From NCBI RefSeq assembly GCF_016924645.1, contig NZ_JAFFJV010000009.1:186001-250000 (forward strand): a DNA stretch of 64,000 nucleotides, given 5' to 3'. A model generated the notes under the pieces. The model was not told where the DNA came from. It ran no database searches and saw only the letters and a program-made list of their open reading frames with translations. Source of the stretch: Rufibacter psychrotolerans. Its GTDB lineage: Bacteria > Bacteroidota > Bacteroidia > Cytophagales > Hymenobacteraceae. Positions within the stretch are counted from its first letter, which is position 1; each line of letters opens with the position of its first letter. This document shows, one piece after another, positions 26,796 to 35,476 of this stretch. The position numbers and the translations under genes were made by a program.

Positions 26796-29339
26796 ATGGC
26801 ACAAGATTCTACTTCTCTCCCTGACTCATCCTTCACCGGCTTCGTCACCGTTCGTGGGGCACGCGAGCATAACCTGAAGAACGTAGACCTCACCATTCCC
26901 CGAGACGCACTGGTGGTGTTTACGGGCGTGTCGGGGTCGGGGAAGTCGTCGCTGGCGTTCGGGACGCTGTACGCCGAAGCCCAACGCCGCTACCTGGAGA
27001 GTGTGAGCCCCTACGCGCGGCGACTGTTCCACCAGATGGCTGTGCCCGAGGTAGACGCCATTGAGGGCCTGCCCCCGGCCGTGGCCCTGCAGCAGCAACG
27101 CGGCACGCCCACCACCCGCTCCAGCGTGGGCAGCGTGACCACCCTCTCTAACCTGGTGCGCATGCTGTACAGCCGGGCCGGAGACTACTACCCGCCGGGC
27201 CAAGGTATCATCTACGCCGAGGCGTTCTCGCCCAACACCCCCGAGGGCGCGTGCCCCACCTGCCACGGCCTGGGCCGCATCTACGAGGTCACCGAGGAAA
27301 GCATGGTGCCAGACCCTTCGCTCACCATCCGGGAGCGGGCCATTGCCGCCTGGCCCACCGCCTGGGGCGGCCAGAACCAACGCGACATCCTGGTGACGCT
27401 GGGCTTTGACGTAGACACGCCCTGGCGCGAGCTGCCCCAGAAAGACCGCGACTGGATCTTGTTTACCGAGGAGCAACCTGTGGTGCCCGTGTATCCCGGT
27501 TATACCCCAGAGCAAACCCGCCGTGCCCTGCAGCGCAAAGAAGAACCCAACTACATGGGTACCTTCACCAGCGCCCGGCGGCACGTGTTCCATACCTTCG
27601 CCCACACCAACAGCCCCCAGATGAAAAAGCGGGTGCTACAGTACATGCTCCACACAGACTGCCCCACCTGCCACGGCAAACGCCTGAACCCCGCCTCGCT
27701 CTCCGTCACCTTCGCGGGCTATGACATCACCGAGTTGTCGCGCCTGCCCCTGCAACGCGTGACCCAGACCCTGCAACCGTACGTGAACGCCCCGGCCACC
27801 AGCCCCGCCACCCAAGACGAGGCTCACCCCGAGCAACAGATCGCCAAGCAACGCATTGTGCAGGACCTGGTAGCCCGCATCCAGGTGCTGCTGGACCTGG
27901 GCCTCGGGTACCTGTCTTTGGAACGAAGCACGCCTACCTTGTCGCCCGGCGAGTTGCAGCGCCTGCGGCTGGCCACGCAACTGTACTCGCATTTGTTTGG
28001 CGTGGTGTACGTGCTGGACGAGCCCTCGGCGGGCCTGCACCCCAGTGATACCGTGGCCCTGCTCACCGCCCTGGCCAACCTGAAGAAAGCGGGCAACTCG
28101 CTGTTTGTGGTAGAGCATAACCTGGACGTGATTCGGCAAGCCGATTGGCTCGTGGACGTAGGCCCCGCCGCCGGCGAGAAAGGCGGCGAAATCCTCTACA
28201 GCGGTCCGCCCGAAGGCCTGCAACAGATCACCAACTCCCAAACCGCCGCCTACCTGTTCGGCACGGCCCCTGTGCAAACGCGCCCGCGCCGCACGCCCAC
28301 CGGCTGGCTCCAACTCAGCGGCGTCACCCGCAACAACCTGCACAACCTGAGTGCTGCCTTTCCCCTGGGCGTGTTCACCACCGTCACGGGCGTGTCGGGC
28401 TCCGGCAAGAGCAGCCTGGTGAGCCAGGTACTGGTAGAACTGGTAGCCGAATGGTTGGGCCAGGATCTCCAACCCGAGGAGGAGGAAGCCGACCGGTTGG
28501 AAAGCCCTGCCCCGCAGACCCTGGGCGGCAGAATCGTGAGCGGCATGGAGCACATCAAGCGGCTGGTGCGGGTAGACCAGAAAGCCATCGGCCGCACACC
28601 CCGCTCCAACATGGCCACCTACACCGGCCTCTTCGACCACGTGCGCAAACTCTTCGCTGATACCCCACTGGCCAAAAAACGCCGCTATGACGCCGGCCGC
28701 TTCTCGTTCAACGTAGCCAAAGGCCGTTGCGAAAACTGCCAGGGCGAAGGCTTCGTGATGGTGGAACTGCTCTTCCTGCCCAGCGTGTACGCCCCCTGTC
28801 CCGTCTGCCACGGCGCCCGCTACAACGCCCAAACCCTGGAAGTCACCTACCGCGACCTTAACATCGCCCAGGTCCTGAACCTCACCGTAGACGCCGCCCA
28901 TGCGTTTTTTGACGAGGAACCCACCCTCCACCGCATCCTCACCGTGCTGCGCGAAGTAGGCCTGGGTTACCTGCGCCTCGGCCAGCCCGCCACCGAGCTC
29001 TCCGGCGGCGAAGCCCAGCGCATCAAACTCGCCACCGAACTCCAACGCCTCAGCCGCGGCAACACCTTGTATGTGCTAGACGAACCCACCACCGGCCTGC
29101 ACCCGGCAGACGTAGACAAACTCATGGCCCAACTGGAAAAACTGGTAGACGCCGGCAACACCGTGCTGGTAGTAGAACACACCATGCGCGTCGCCGCCGC
29201 TAGTGATTGGGTCATTGATATAGGACCGGGAGCAGGGGAAGAGGGCGGAAAGATTGTAGCGGCCGGTACGCCGGAGGAAGTAGCTTCCGCCTCAGGCAGC
29301 AAGACCGCTCCGTTTCTAGCAGAAGCGTTGAGAGGATGA
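26796..29339 (+). CDS. UvrA2-type excinuclease ABC subunit A-like ATPase
   Basis: 847 residues, shorter than canonical UvrA (about 940) and the size of the UvrA2/DrrC class. Both ABC modules are complete: Walker [13 protein letters not shown] and [12 protein letters not shown], signatures LSPGELQRLRL and LSGGEAQRIKL, and Walker B VYVLDEPSAGLHP and LYVLDEPTTGLHP. Zinc-binding CxxC pairs are present (ACPTCHG, DCPTCHG, CENCQGEG, APCPVCHG). Shortness suggests loss of the UvrB-binding domain. The class is linked to DNA damage or DNA-binding drug tolerance rather than being the main repair UvrA. TAATTTTA at 26784-26791 may be its -7 box. A broken copy lies 1.2 kb upstream. Confidence 0.9.
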   Translation: MAQDSTSLPDSSFTGFVTVRGAREHNLKNVDLTIPRDALVVFTGVSGSGKSSLAFGTLYAEAQRRYLESVSPYARRLFHQMAVPEVDAIEGLPPAVALQQQRGTPTTRSSVGSVTTLSNLVRMLYSRAGDYYPPGQGIIYAEAFSPNTPEGACPTCHGLGRIYEVTEESMVPDPSLTIRERAIAAWPTAWGGQNQRDILVTLGFDVDTPWRELPQKDRDWILFTEEQPVVPVYPGYTPEQTRRALQRKEEPNYMGTFTSARRHVFHTFAHTNSPQMKKRVLQYMLHTDCPTCHGKRLNPASLSVTFAGYDITELSRLPLQRVTQTLQPYVNAPATSPATQDEAHPEQQIAKQRIVQDLVARIQVLLDLGLGYLSLERSTPTLSPGELQRLRLATQLYSHLFGVVYVLDEPSAGLHPSDTVALLTALANLKKAGNSLFVVEHNLDVIRQADWLVDVGPAAGEKGGEILYSGPPEGLQQITNSQTAAYLFGTAPVQTRPRRTPTGWLQLSGVTRNNLHNLSAAFPLGVFTTVTGVSGSGKSSLVSQVLVELVAEWLGQDLQPEEEEADRLESPAPQTLGGRIVSGMEHIKRLVRVDQKAIGRTPRSNMATYTGLFDHVRKLFADTPLAKKRRYDAGRFSFNVAKGRCENCQGEGFVMVELLFLPSVYAPCPVCHGARYNAQTLEVTYRDLNIAQVLNLTVDAAHAFFDEEPTLHRILTVLREVGLGYLRLGQPATELSGGEAQRIKLATELQRLSRGNTLYVLDEPTTGLHPADVDKLMAQLEKLVDAGNTVLVVEHTMRVAAASDWVIDIGPGAGEEGGKIVAAGTPEEVASASGSKTAPFLAEALRG

Positions 29340-29360
29340 TGGGAATCAAGAATTGGGGTA

Positions 29361-29396
29361 GGTTTTGGCCTTTTTTTGAAAAGCCGCTCAAAAACG
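29361..29396. repeat. P-family palindrome, degenerate
   Basis: GGTTTTGGCC then TTTTGAAAAG and a TCAAAAACG-type right arm. It lies 21 bases after the UvrA2 stop. The stem is mismatched, so any terminator activity would be weak. Confidence 0.5.
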
Positions 29397-29421
29397 TATA
29401 ACTAGACCCACTAGTGCAGAT

Positions 29422-30044
29422 CCGCTGGCGCGAGCTTGCAGCTCGTGTCCGCACGCATTGCTGATTTACTATGGACTGCCACATAATACTGCTTTGCCAA
29501 AGCTAGCCAAGTAGTAGCAGAGATAAGTTAATCAGCAAAGCAGATTCAGGTATGCGTGCGGACACGAGCTGCAAGCTCGCGCCAGCGAGGGCAAAACGGC
29601 TCCGCTTTTGGCAGAAACGTAGAGACAATATTGTTGAGACAAGAATTAGGAATTCAAAAAAAGAAAAGGGCTTGGTCTGGCATTCGTTTTTGGAAAGCGG
29701 CCCAGAAACGCAGTAGTAGGCTTGGGAATGCAGATCCGCTGCCGCGGGCTTGCAGCTCGTGTCCGCACGCATTGCCTATACTGGATTGAGCTTTTTTCGC
29801 TGGCTTCCGCTGGCGCGAGCTTGTAGCTCGTGTCCACACACATTGCCTGTACTAAATTGAGCTATTTTCGCTGGCGCGAGCTTGCAGCTTGTGTCCGCAC
29901 GCATTGCTTAATCCTCTTGTGTTTGCAATGCTAAACTTCTGGTCTAATCATAATAGGTATTGGGAAGAACCAATGTCTCTTCTACACCAATCTATAGTAA
30001 TCCAGCAATGCGTGCGGACACGAGCTGCAAGCTCGCGCCAGCGG
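29422..30044. repeat. Cluster of six R-family REP palindromes beside the transposase
   Basis: Copies lie at 29422-29458, 29552-29587, 29736-29774, 29807-29845, 29869-29906 and 30006-30044. They follow CCGCTGGCGCGAGCTTGCAG then CTCGTGTCCGCACGCATTG, or its complement, with point differences. Orientations are mixed: the first, third, fourth and fifth read one way, the second and sixth the other. A decayed P palindrome lies at about 29660-29712. No other gene is present in 29340-30145. The density next to a Y1 transposase is the classic REP/RAYT layout. Confidence 0.85.
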
Positions 30045-30145
30045 GGTAATTCAGCAACCTAGGGTGTGTAGCAGAGATAAACCGGTTTTCTTCTTTGAAT
30101 CTCAGCCAATAAATTTCAGTCCATTCAACCGCTAAAAGGAATTCC

Positions 30146-30691
30146 ATGAGCCGAAAGTATAAGTTCTACAATCAGGAAGGTCTGTACTTTGTGAGCTTTG
30201 CGGTGGTCTACTGGATAGATGTGTTTACGCGGGAGGAATATTTCCAGCTTGTCACAGATAGTCTTGCTTATTGTCGGAAGCACAAAGGAATGGAAATTTA
30301 TGCCTGGTGCGTGATGCCCAGTCATGTGCATTTGCTTTTCCGGGCGAAGGAAAACAACCCAAGTGCGCTGCTAAAGGATTTCAAGACGCATACCTCAAAG
30401 CAGTTGCAGAAAGCCATTGCTGAAAACATGCAGGAAAGCCGGAAAGAGTGGATGCTGTGGTTGATGGAAAGAGCCGGTTTGAAAAACAGCAATGTGCAGA
30501 AGCGGCAGTTCTGGCAGCAGCATAACCAACCCGTTGAACTGTGGAGTCCTGCGGTGATTGAGCAGAAGTTACAGTACATCCATCTAAATCCGGTAGAGGC
30601 GGGTTTTGTCTCTGAACCACACCACTGGAAGTATAGCAGCGCCCTTGATTATAGCGGTGGAAAAGGGCTTATTGAGATTGACCTGGATTGA
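30146..30691 (+). CDS. REP-associated tyrosine transposase (RAYT, Y1 family)
   Basis: 181 residues, typical RAYT length. The HUH metal-binding pair is intact (H60-V-H62 in MPSHVHLL), after the conserved N-terminus (FYNQEGLYFVSFAVVYWIDV). The helical C-terminal part contains LQYIHLNPVEAGFV, which holds Tyr144, a candidate catalytic tyrosine, and ends WKYSSALDY. The family cuts and joins single-stranded DNA at REP palindromes and is usually a domesticated single-copy gene rather than a full insertion sequence. Six R palindromes lie just upstream and one just downstream (30761-30797), and more occur elsewhere in the window, so the gene very likely acts on that family. No IS ends are visible around the gene itself. 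Confidence 0.92.
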   Translation: MSRKYKFYNQEGLYFVSFAVVYWIDVFTREEYFQLVTDSLAYCRKHKGMEIYAWCVMPSHVHLLFRAKENNPSALLKDFKTHTSKQLQKAIAENMQESRKEWMLWLMERAGLKNSNVQKRQFWQQHNQPVELWSPAVIEQKLQYIHLNPVEAGFVSEPHHWKYSSALDYSGGKGLIEIDLD

Positions 30692-30760
30692 AGTTGGGGC
30701 TGCAGGCAAGGTGCAGTTGTGAAAGGGGAGCGGGACTGCGGTTGTGGAAAGAGGTTCAGG

Positions 30761-30797
30761 AATGCGTGTGGACACGAGCTGCAAGCTCGCGCCAGCG
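30761..30797. repeat. R-family REP palindrome downstream of RAYT
   Basis: AATGCGTGTGGACACGAGCT onward to GCCAGCG. It lies 70 bases after the RAYT stop and closes the repeat-flanked arrangement. Confidence 0.8.
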
Positions 30798-30851
30798 AGA
30801 TACTGATCAATAATTCTGTAGTGCCGGCGCATAAAGCACTTGTACGATTAT

Positions 30852-31064
30852 CCTTCAAGTTTAAGCGGAGTGGTAACTTGGAGGAACCATGACCGCCAGT
30901 TAGTAACGGGCGAAACTTTTTGGCCTCTTTTCTGAAAATGAGGCCAAAAACGGCCATGACCACCAGTTGGCAACGGGTGAAACCAATTACCTGATTAGGT
31001 ATCAAGCCACTTACAAACTGGCATCATAGTCAGCCACAAGGTACCGCTCCGCTCAAACGTGCGG
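30852..31064. repeat. C element, copy 3, with a P palindrome inside
   Basis: Ends CCTTCAAGTTTAAGCGGAG and, inverted, GTACCGCTCCGCTCAAACG. This copy is about 65 bp longer than the other two. The extra length contains a P palindrome (30917-30950, TTTTTGGCCTC-n-GAGGCCAAAAA) flanked by two 30-base direct repeats (30887-30916 and 30954-30983, 26 of 30 bases identical). This looks like a nested insertion with target duplication, or a local tandem duplication. Confidence 0.6.
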
Positions 31065-31173
31065 CATACAAAGTTTTAAGGCTGTTTCTGGATAAACACC
31101 ACAAAAAAGGAGAGACGGTGGGGGCTGCCCGCCATCTCTCCTGGGTCATATTCTTTACTGTAAGAAAGCCTAG

Positions 31174-31323
31174 GCTGTGTCTGAAAAATGGCGGGGCAGT
31201 ACCGTTTTGGGGCTGCTTTAGGGAAAGTAGCCCCAAAACGCCGGCCTACTATAGGCAATGGCGGCAGAGATCAGCCGAGGGAAACCGGATGGAAAAGCTC
31301 CGGGAGCATTTTTCAGACACAGC
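31174..31323. mobile_element. 150-bp MITE with IS5-type ends and CTAG target duplication
   Basis: Terminal inverted repeats of 17 bases (GCTGTGTCTGAAAAATG) match perfectly at 31174-31190 and 31307-31323. They are bounded by CTAG on both sides (31170-31173 and 31324-31327), fitting the 4-bp YTAR duplication of IS5-group elements. It encodes no protein. A well-paired P palindrome (31203-31240, CGTTTTGGGGCTGCTTT with its complement) lies in its centre. The right-hand CTAG supplies the stop codon of the adjacent minus-strand lipoprotein gene. Confidence 0.8.
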
Positions 31324-31746
31324 CTAGTCGTTGTCTTCCGGAATGCCCAGTCGGGCCTGGGTGGAGTCTTCAAACTTGTTCCAGGAGTCTTTGGTCTGCT
31401 GCCACTTCTGTTTGGTTTTTTCATCCCAGGTGCTGCTTTTGGCTTCTAGCTGGGCTTCGCGGGTTTTGTACTCGGTTTTGAGTTCCTGCCATTCTTCTTT
31501 GGTGGCGGTTTTGGCCCGGGCGGTTCTGTCCTGTACCCAGGTGGAGAAATCATTCAGGTCCCGGTCGGCTTCAGTACCGGCTTCGTCTAGCTCGCTGGAG
31601 GCTTCGGCACCGGCCGCCCGGGTTTCGGTTTCTACTTCGGTCGCTTCGGCGTTGGTCTCGTTCTGGGCTTGCTGCGTGCAGGAGGCAAACAAGAACAGGA
31701 AGGCAAACCCAAGGCCCACCTTCGCCAGTGTGTGGTTCGTTGTCAT
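31324..31746 (-). CDS. Small acidic lipoprotein, unknown function
   Basis: 140 residues: signal peptide with lipobox LFASC (Cys at about 23), then a low-complexity Glu/Ala/Thr-rich linker, then a Lys/Glu/Trp-rich helical or coiled-coil region (EEWQELKTEY, KQKWQQTKDSWNKFED). It resembles short stress-related Bacteroidota lipoproteins without a defined function. The stop codon TAG is read from the CTAG duplicated by the MITE insertion at 31174-31323, so insertion happened exactly at the gene end without altering the protein. Confidence 0.75.
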   Translation of the reverse strand: MTTNHTLAKVGLGFAFLFLFASCTQQAQNETNAEATEVETETRAAGAEASSELDEAGTEADRDLNDFSTWVQDRTARAKTATKEEWQELKTEYKTREAQLEAKSSTWDEKTKQKWQQTKDSWNKFEDSTQARLGIPEDND

Positions 31747-32291
31747 AGCAGTTTTCGTTTGTTTTGTGGTTTATACGGATAGAACTGCTACGAGTATAGA
31801 ATATTTTAAATATATAAATTGTACCCTGCACCCGCCTTGCGGGGGCGGGGTTCGGGGGAAAAAGGGATGTGGTTAGAGTAGCAGGGGCGCGGCGCGCGCA
31901 GCACAAGCCAGTTCCACGGGCACGCGTTCCCCACCTGTCTACAACATTTTCTCGCTGGCGCGAGCCTCCGGCTCGTGTCCGCACGCATTTCCGAACCTCG
32001 TCAGGAAACGGAACAATCCTTCCAAGGTGCGGAAAGGGCCACCCTTACGTAGTGGGGCACTACTTGCAACCCAGGAACATTACTTCCAAAGCGCAGAAGG
32101 AGGCCCAACCAGCAAGCTCCCGTCCAACACAAACGCCAGACGCAGAGGGTGAGAATACCACCAACACCCGCCAACGGTGGGGTGGCAGGACCCTAAATTT
32201 TTCAGGCCCCGGCATGCTACTTGCCGCCATATTTTGGTAAATTAGGCTCCCCCCACAGACCAGATTCCTGTCTCCCTTAAAAAGCCTTTCT
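31747..32291. other. Intergenic region with one R-family REP
   Basis: No gene supported. An R palindrome lies at 31953-31988 (CGCTGGCGCGAGCCTCCGGC onward). CATATTTTGG at 32227-32236 may belong to the promoter of the lipoprotein gene at 32292. Confidence 0.5.
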
Positions 32292-33176
32292 ATGCTAAAA
32301 TCTCTACGTACCTGTAGCCTCCTGCTGGCCCTTGCCGTGCTGACGGTCAACTGCAGCGAGGACAAAGAAAAAGAGCCAGAGCCTGTGGTGGAGGAGGTGG
32401 GGGCCTGCTACCTCACCCGGGAAGTGTTTACCAACCCCAACCTGGGCTTTACCCAAACCCGCGAGTTTGTCTACGCCAATGACCAGCTTACCACCATCAA
32501 CGAGACGGTGAACCTGCCCGCCCCCAAAACCCTGAACATTGTGGCGGAGTACGATGGCAGCGGCAGGGTTGCCCGTACCGTTTTCCTGGAGCAGGGCCAG
32601 CAGGTGCAGTACTATACCTTTGAGTACGATGCCCAGAACCTCCTGCGGAAGATTAATTTGTTTTCAGATCCCCAACGAACCGGTACGCTCAGGCTAAACT
32701 CCTCAAGAGAGTTGGGCTACAATGCCCAGAAGCAGCTCATCACCGCCAAGAACTACTTCTTGTTGGGGCAGGCGCCCCTGCTCACCAATGATGTTTCTTA
32801 CACGTATGATGCCCGGGGAAACATGGTCAGGAGCCGGGAGTACCGGGTGCTGTCGTTCAGGGGGGCGGAGATCCTCGCCGATGTGGTGATCAACCTGCAG
32901 TACACGCATGACGACAAGATCAATCCGCTGCACGAAATTCCTTACCTGCTCTACACCAACCCCAATTCCCTGGCCAGCACCTTGTCTAAGAACAACTCGG
33001 TGACGGTCGTGTCGGCTACCTCGCTGGAGGGTACTGTGAAAGGTCCCGGAACCGCCGACATGAGCATCCACAACTACTCCCGTTCCTTCACGCACACCTA
33101 CTCAGCCCAAAACCGGCCCACCAGGAGAACGGGCGCCGATGGCACCGTCACCACCTTTGACTACGTGTGCGAGTAA
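32292..33176 (+). CDS. Lipoprotein with YD/RHS-like beta repeats
   Basis: 294 residues. Lipobox LTVNC (Cys at about 18) after a hydrophobic signal, then an acidic KEKEPEP linker. The body has repeating strand patterns ending in Y-D or Y-x-Y (IVAEYDGSGRVARTVF, YTFEYDAQNLLRKIN, YTYDARGNMV), the hallmark of YD/RHS-type repeats found in many Bacteroidota DUF4595-like lipoproteins. It has no toxin domain, and a C-terminal DYVCE closes the protein. Probably surface or periplasmic; the function is unknown. It is followed by a P copy and then a clean intrinsic terminator at 33251-33299. Confidence 0.8.
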   Translation: MLKSLRTCSLLLALAVLTVNCSEDKEKEPEPVVEEVGACYLTREVFTNPNLGFTQTREFVYANDQLTTINETVNLPAPKTLNIVAEYDGSGRVARTVFLEQGQQVQYYTFEYDAQNLLRKINLFSDPQRTGTLRLNSSRELGYNAQKQLITAKNYFLLGQAPLLTNDVSYTYDARGNMVRSREYRVLSFRGAEILADVVINLQYTHDDKINPLHEIPYLLYTNPNSLASTLSKNNSVTVVSATSLEGTVKGPGTADMSIHNYSRSFTHTYSAQNRPTRRTGADGTVTTFDYVCE

Positions 33177-33201
33177 GGGCCGAAAGCCGCGCCCACGTCC
33201 A

Positions 33202-33242
33202 CCGGTTTTAGGGCTGTTTTCCGGAAAATAGCTCCAAATCAG
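33202..33242. repeat. P-family palindrome, partly decayed
   Basis: CCGGTTTTAGGGCTGTTTTC then GGAAAATAGCTCCAAATC. It lies 26 bases after the lipoprotein stop, immediately before a second, unrelated terminator hairpin. Confidence 0.6.
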
Positions 33243-33250
33243 ACTTTTCT

Positions 33251-33299
33251 AGAGGTCCGCCTGCTCCAGCACCTGGGGCAGGCGGACCTCTCTTTTTTT
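33251..33299 (+). terminator. Intrinsic terminator
   Basis: A 14-bp perfect stem (AGAGGTCCGCCTGC with GCAGGCGGACCTCT) followed by CTTTTTTTT. It ends the lipoprotein transcript. Confidence 0.88.
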
Positions 33300-33678
33300 T
33301 GCTTCCTCCCGGCAACGTCAGCAGGCATAATCCGTGGGGCAAGAGTTCCAATGCCGCCGCACCAGATAAACGCCCGGAAGGGAACCCGGGGCCGGAAACG
33401 AAGGCTACTGTTAGGCCCCTGTTCACTGGATTCCGGCAAAAACAGCCAGGGCTGAAGCTGCAGGTTTGGGCACCAGTCCTTTCCTCCTGCGGCCGAAAAG
33501 GCAGGGGTAGGTTTTCACTGTAGCAGCAAAGGATTGAAACCCGGCGGGGCAGGGTTCGTTTACCTTTAATTTTGAGAGAGGCGCTGATCCCCGGGACAGA
33601 GGCCTGCGTTTTCAGAGCAGGCTGGCTCCGCGCACGGGGAGAAGCCCTTCGGTTCTTATTTTATCCTATCTGCCACCC
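33300..33678. other. Intergenic region with promoter for the MscS gene
   Basis: No gene. A weak, decayed P copy lies near 33411-33450. The stretch ends with the promoter region of the channel gene. Confidence 0.4.
33567..33574 (+). promoter_or_regulatory. Candidate -7 box for the MscS gene
   Basis: TAATTTTG matches TAnnTTTG exactly and lies about 105 bases before the ATG at 33679, implying a leader of about 100 nt. No clear -33 TTTG is seen at the usual spacing. Confidence 0.4.
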
Positions 33679-35469
33679 ATGCTGTTTCTATTGCCTTTTT
33701 CCATATACCACTTCAAAACGAAACCTGGAGCGTTGGGCGGGCTGCTCTTGCTCTGGCTGCTGCTTACCGGGCTTGGTGCCACCTCCGCCCGGGCGCAGGA
33801 AACCGCCCCAGACTCTGCCGCCGCCGTGGAGGTGGCCCCCGACTGGCCCGAGGATTCGCTGGGCCGACGTTCGCCCCGTGGCACGGTGCAGGGGTTCATC
33901 AGGGCCATCTCGGAGGAGAATTATGACAAAGCCGCCCTGTACCTCAACCTGGACTCTACCCTGCAGCAGGACCAGCAGGGAGCCACGCTGGCCCACGCCC
34001 TGCAGCGCCTGCTGGACCAGGGTGGCGAGATCTTCCCCTATGCCTTGCTCAGCGACACCTACGGGGGGCAGGAAGACGATAACCTGGGCCCCAACCTGGA
34101 GCGGGTGGGCACGGCCACCATCAACGGCGAATCCATTGACCTGATCCTGGAGAAAACCGAAAGCCCCGAGGGCGGCCCCATCTGGCTGTTTTCCTCGCAG
34201 ACGGTGCAGCGCATTCCGCCCGTGATTGAGCAGGCCTCCAAACCCATCGCCGACCGCGTGATGCCCGATATTGTGGTGGAGAAAAAGTGGGAGGGCGTGC
34301 CCATTGGCCACTGGCTGGCGGTGCTCCTGATTGCCGTGTTTGCCTATGCGCTGGCCTGGTGCCTGATCAGGCTGGTGGTGTTCCTGCTGCGCACCACCTG
34401 GCCCCGGGCCCGGGAAGAGCACACGGCCAACCTCATCAGGGCCTTTACGCTGCCCATTCAGCTGTACCTGGCCGTCTGGATCTTTGTGGTCTCCAACCAG
34501 TGGGCGGGCATTTCCATTATTGTGCGGCAGCGCTTCAGCCAGCTCACCGTCATTGTGGGCATGGTGGCGGCCTTGCTGCTCCTGTGGCGCCTCATTGACG
34601 TGATGACCCATTTCATTGAGCGGCGCCTCACGCGCCGGGGCAACATGGCGGGACTCTCGGCGGTCTTGTTCCTGCGGCGCGGCGCCAAGATTGCGGTGAT
34701 TGCCTTCGGGGTGATCGGGTTTCTGGGGGCGCTGGGCTTTGACATTACCACCGGCTTGGCCGCGCTGGGTATAGGCGGTATCGCGCTGGCCTTGGGCGCG
34801 CAGAAAACCGTGGAGAACTTTGTGGGCAGCGTGACCCTCATTGCCGACCAGCCCATCAGGGTGGGCGACTACTGCAAAGTGGGCGATACCTCGGGCACCG
34901 TGGAAGCCATTGGCATGCGCTCCACCCGCATTAGAACCAACGACCGCACCGTGGTCACCATCCCCAACGGCGACTTCTCCTCGCAGCGCATTGAGAACTT
35001 CGCCCACCGCGACCGCATCTGGTTTCACCCCACGTTTGGGGTGCGCTATGACACCAGCCCCGACCAGATCCGCTACCTGCTGGTGGAGCTCCGGTCTATC
35101 CTGTACGCCCACCCCAAGATTGACCCCGAGTCGGCCAGGGTGCGCTTTGTGGGCATAGGCACTTCATCCCTAAACCTGGAGGTGTTCTCCTACGTGATGA
35201 CCTCAGATTTTAACGAGTTCCTGGAGATTCAGGAAGACCTGCTGCTGCGCATGATGGACGTGATAGAGGCCAGCGGCACGGGCTTCGCCTATCCGTCGCA
35301 AACCCTGTTTCTGGGCCGCGACCAGGGAAGATCTGAGGAAAGAACCCAGACGGCCGAGGAGCAGGTGAAAAAGTGGCGCGCGGCCGATGACCTGCCCCTC
35401 CCCAGATTCAGCCCCGAACGCATCCAGAGCTTGCGAGGCACCATCCCGTACCCGCCCGAACAAAGCTGA
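33679..35469 (+). CDS. Mechanosensitive ion channel, MscS family
   Basis: 596 residues: signal peptide (about 1-40), a periplasmic N-terminal domain of about 170 residues, then five hydrophobic helices at about 212-238, 255-275, 288-308, 330-352 and 355-385. The last is the Gly/Ala-rich pore helix (TGLAALGIGGIALALGAQK) typical of MscS TM3. The MscS beta domain (VGDYCKVGDTSGTVEAIGMR, TVVTIPNGDF) and the C-terminal alpha/beta cage follow. Such channels open under membrane tension to release solutes in osmotic downshock. It is monocistronic. The large N-terminal extension places it with the longer MscS-like members rather than minimal MscS. Confidence 0.93.
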   Translation: MLFLLPFSIYHFKTKPGALGGLLLLWLLLTGLGATSARAQETAPDSAAAVEVAPDWPEDSLGRRSPRGTVQGFIRAISEENYDKAALYLNLDSTLQQDQQGATLAHALQRLLDQGGEIFPYALLSDTYGGQEDDNLGPNLERVGTATINGESIDLILEKTESPEGGPIWLFSSQTVQRIPPVIEQASKPIADRVMPDIVVEKKWEGVPIGHWLAVLLIAVFAYALAWCLIRLVVFLLRTTWPRAREEHTANLIRAFTLPIQLYLAVWIFVVSNQWAGISIIVRQRFSQLTVIVGMVAALLLLWRLIDVMTHFIERRLTRRGNMAGLSAVLFLRRGAKIAVIAFGVIGFLGALGFDITTGLAALGIGGIALALGAQKTVENFVGSVTLIADQPIRVGDYCKVGDTSGTVEAIGMRSTRIRTNDRTVVTIPNGDFSSQRIENFAHRDRIWFHPTFGVRYDTSPDQIRYLLVELRSILYAHPKIDPESARVRFVGIGTSSLNLEVFSYVMTSDFNEFLEIQEDLLLRMMDVIEASGTGFAYPSQTLFLGRDQGRSEERTQTAEEQVKKWRAADDLPLPRFSPERIQSLRGTIPYPPEQS

Positions 35470-35476
35470 GCGTAAG

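Noticed and set aside
27636..29045. 469-codon minus-strand open frame under the UvrA2 gene
   Set aside because: Antisense shadow with biased composition; the plus-strand UvrA2 motifs are unambiguous.
26796..29339. Canonical repair uvrA
   Set aside because: It is about 90 residues shorter than UvrA1 and fits the UvrA2/DrrC class, so no uvrA symbol is given.
29422..30797. Possible CRISPR array from repeated palindromes
   Set aside because: Spacing is irregular, orientations are mixed and no cas gene is present; these are REP palindromes around a RAYT gene.
33688..35112. 474-codon minus-strand open frame under the MscS gene
   Set aside because: Antisense shadow; low-complexity Gln/Gly/His content and no homology pattern.
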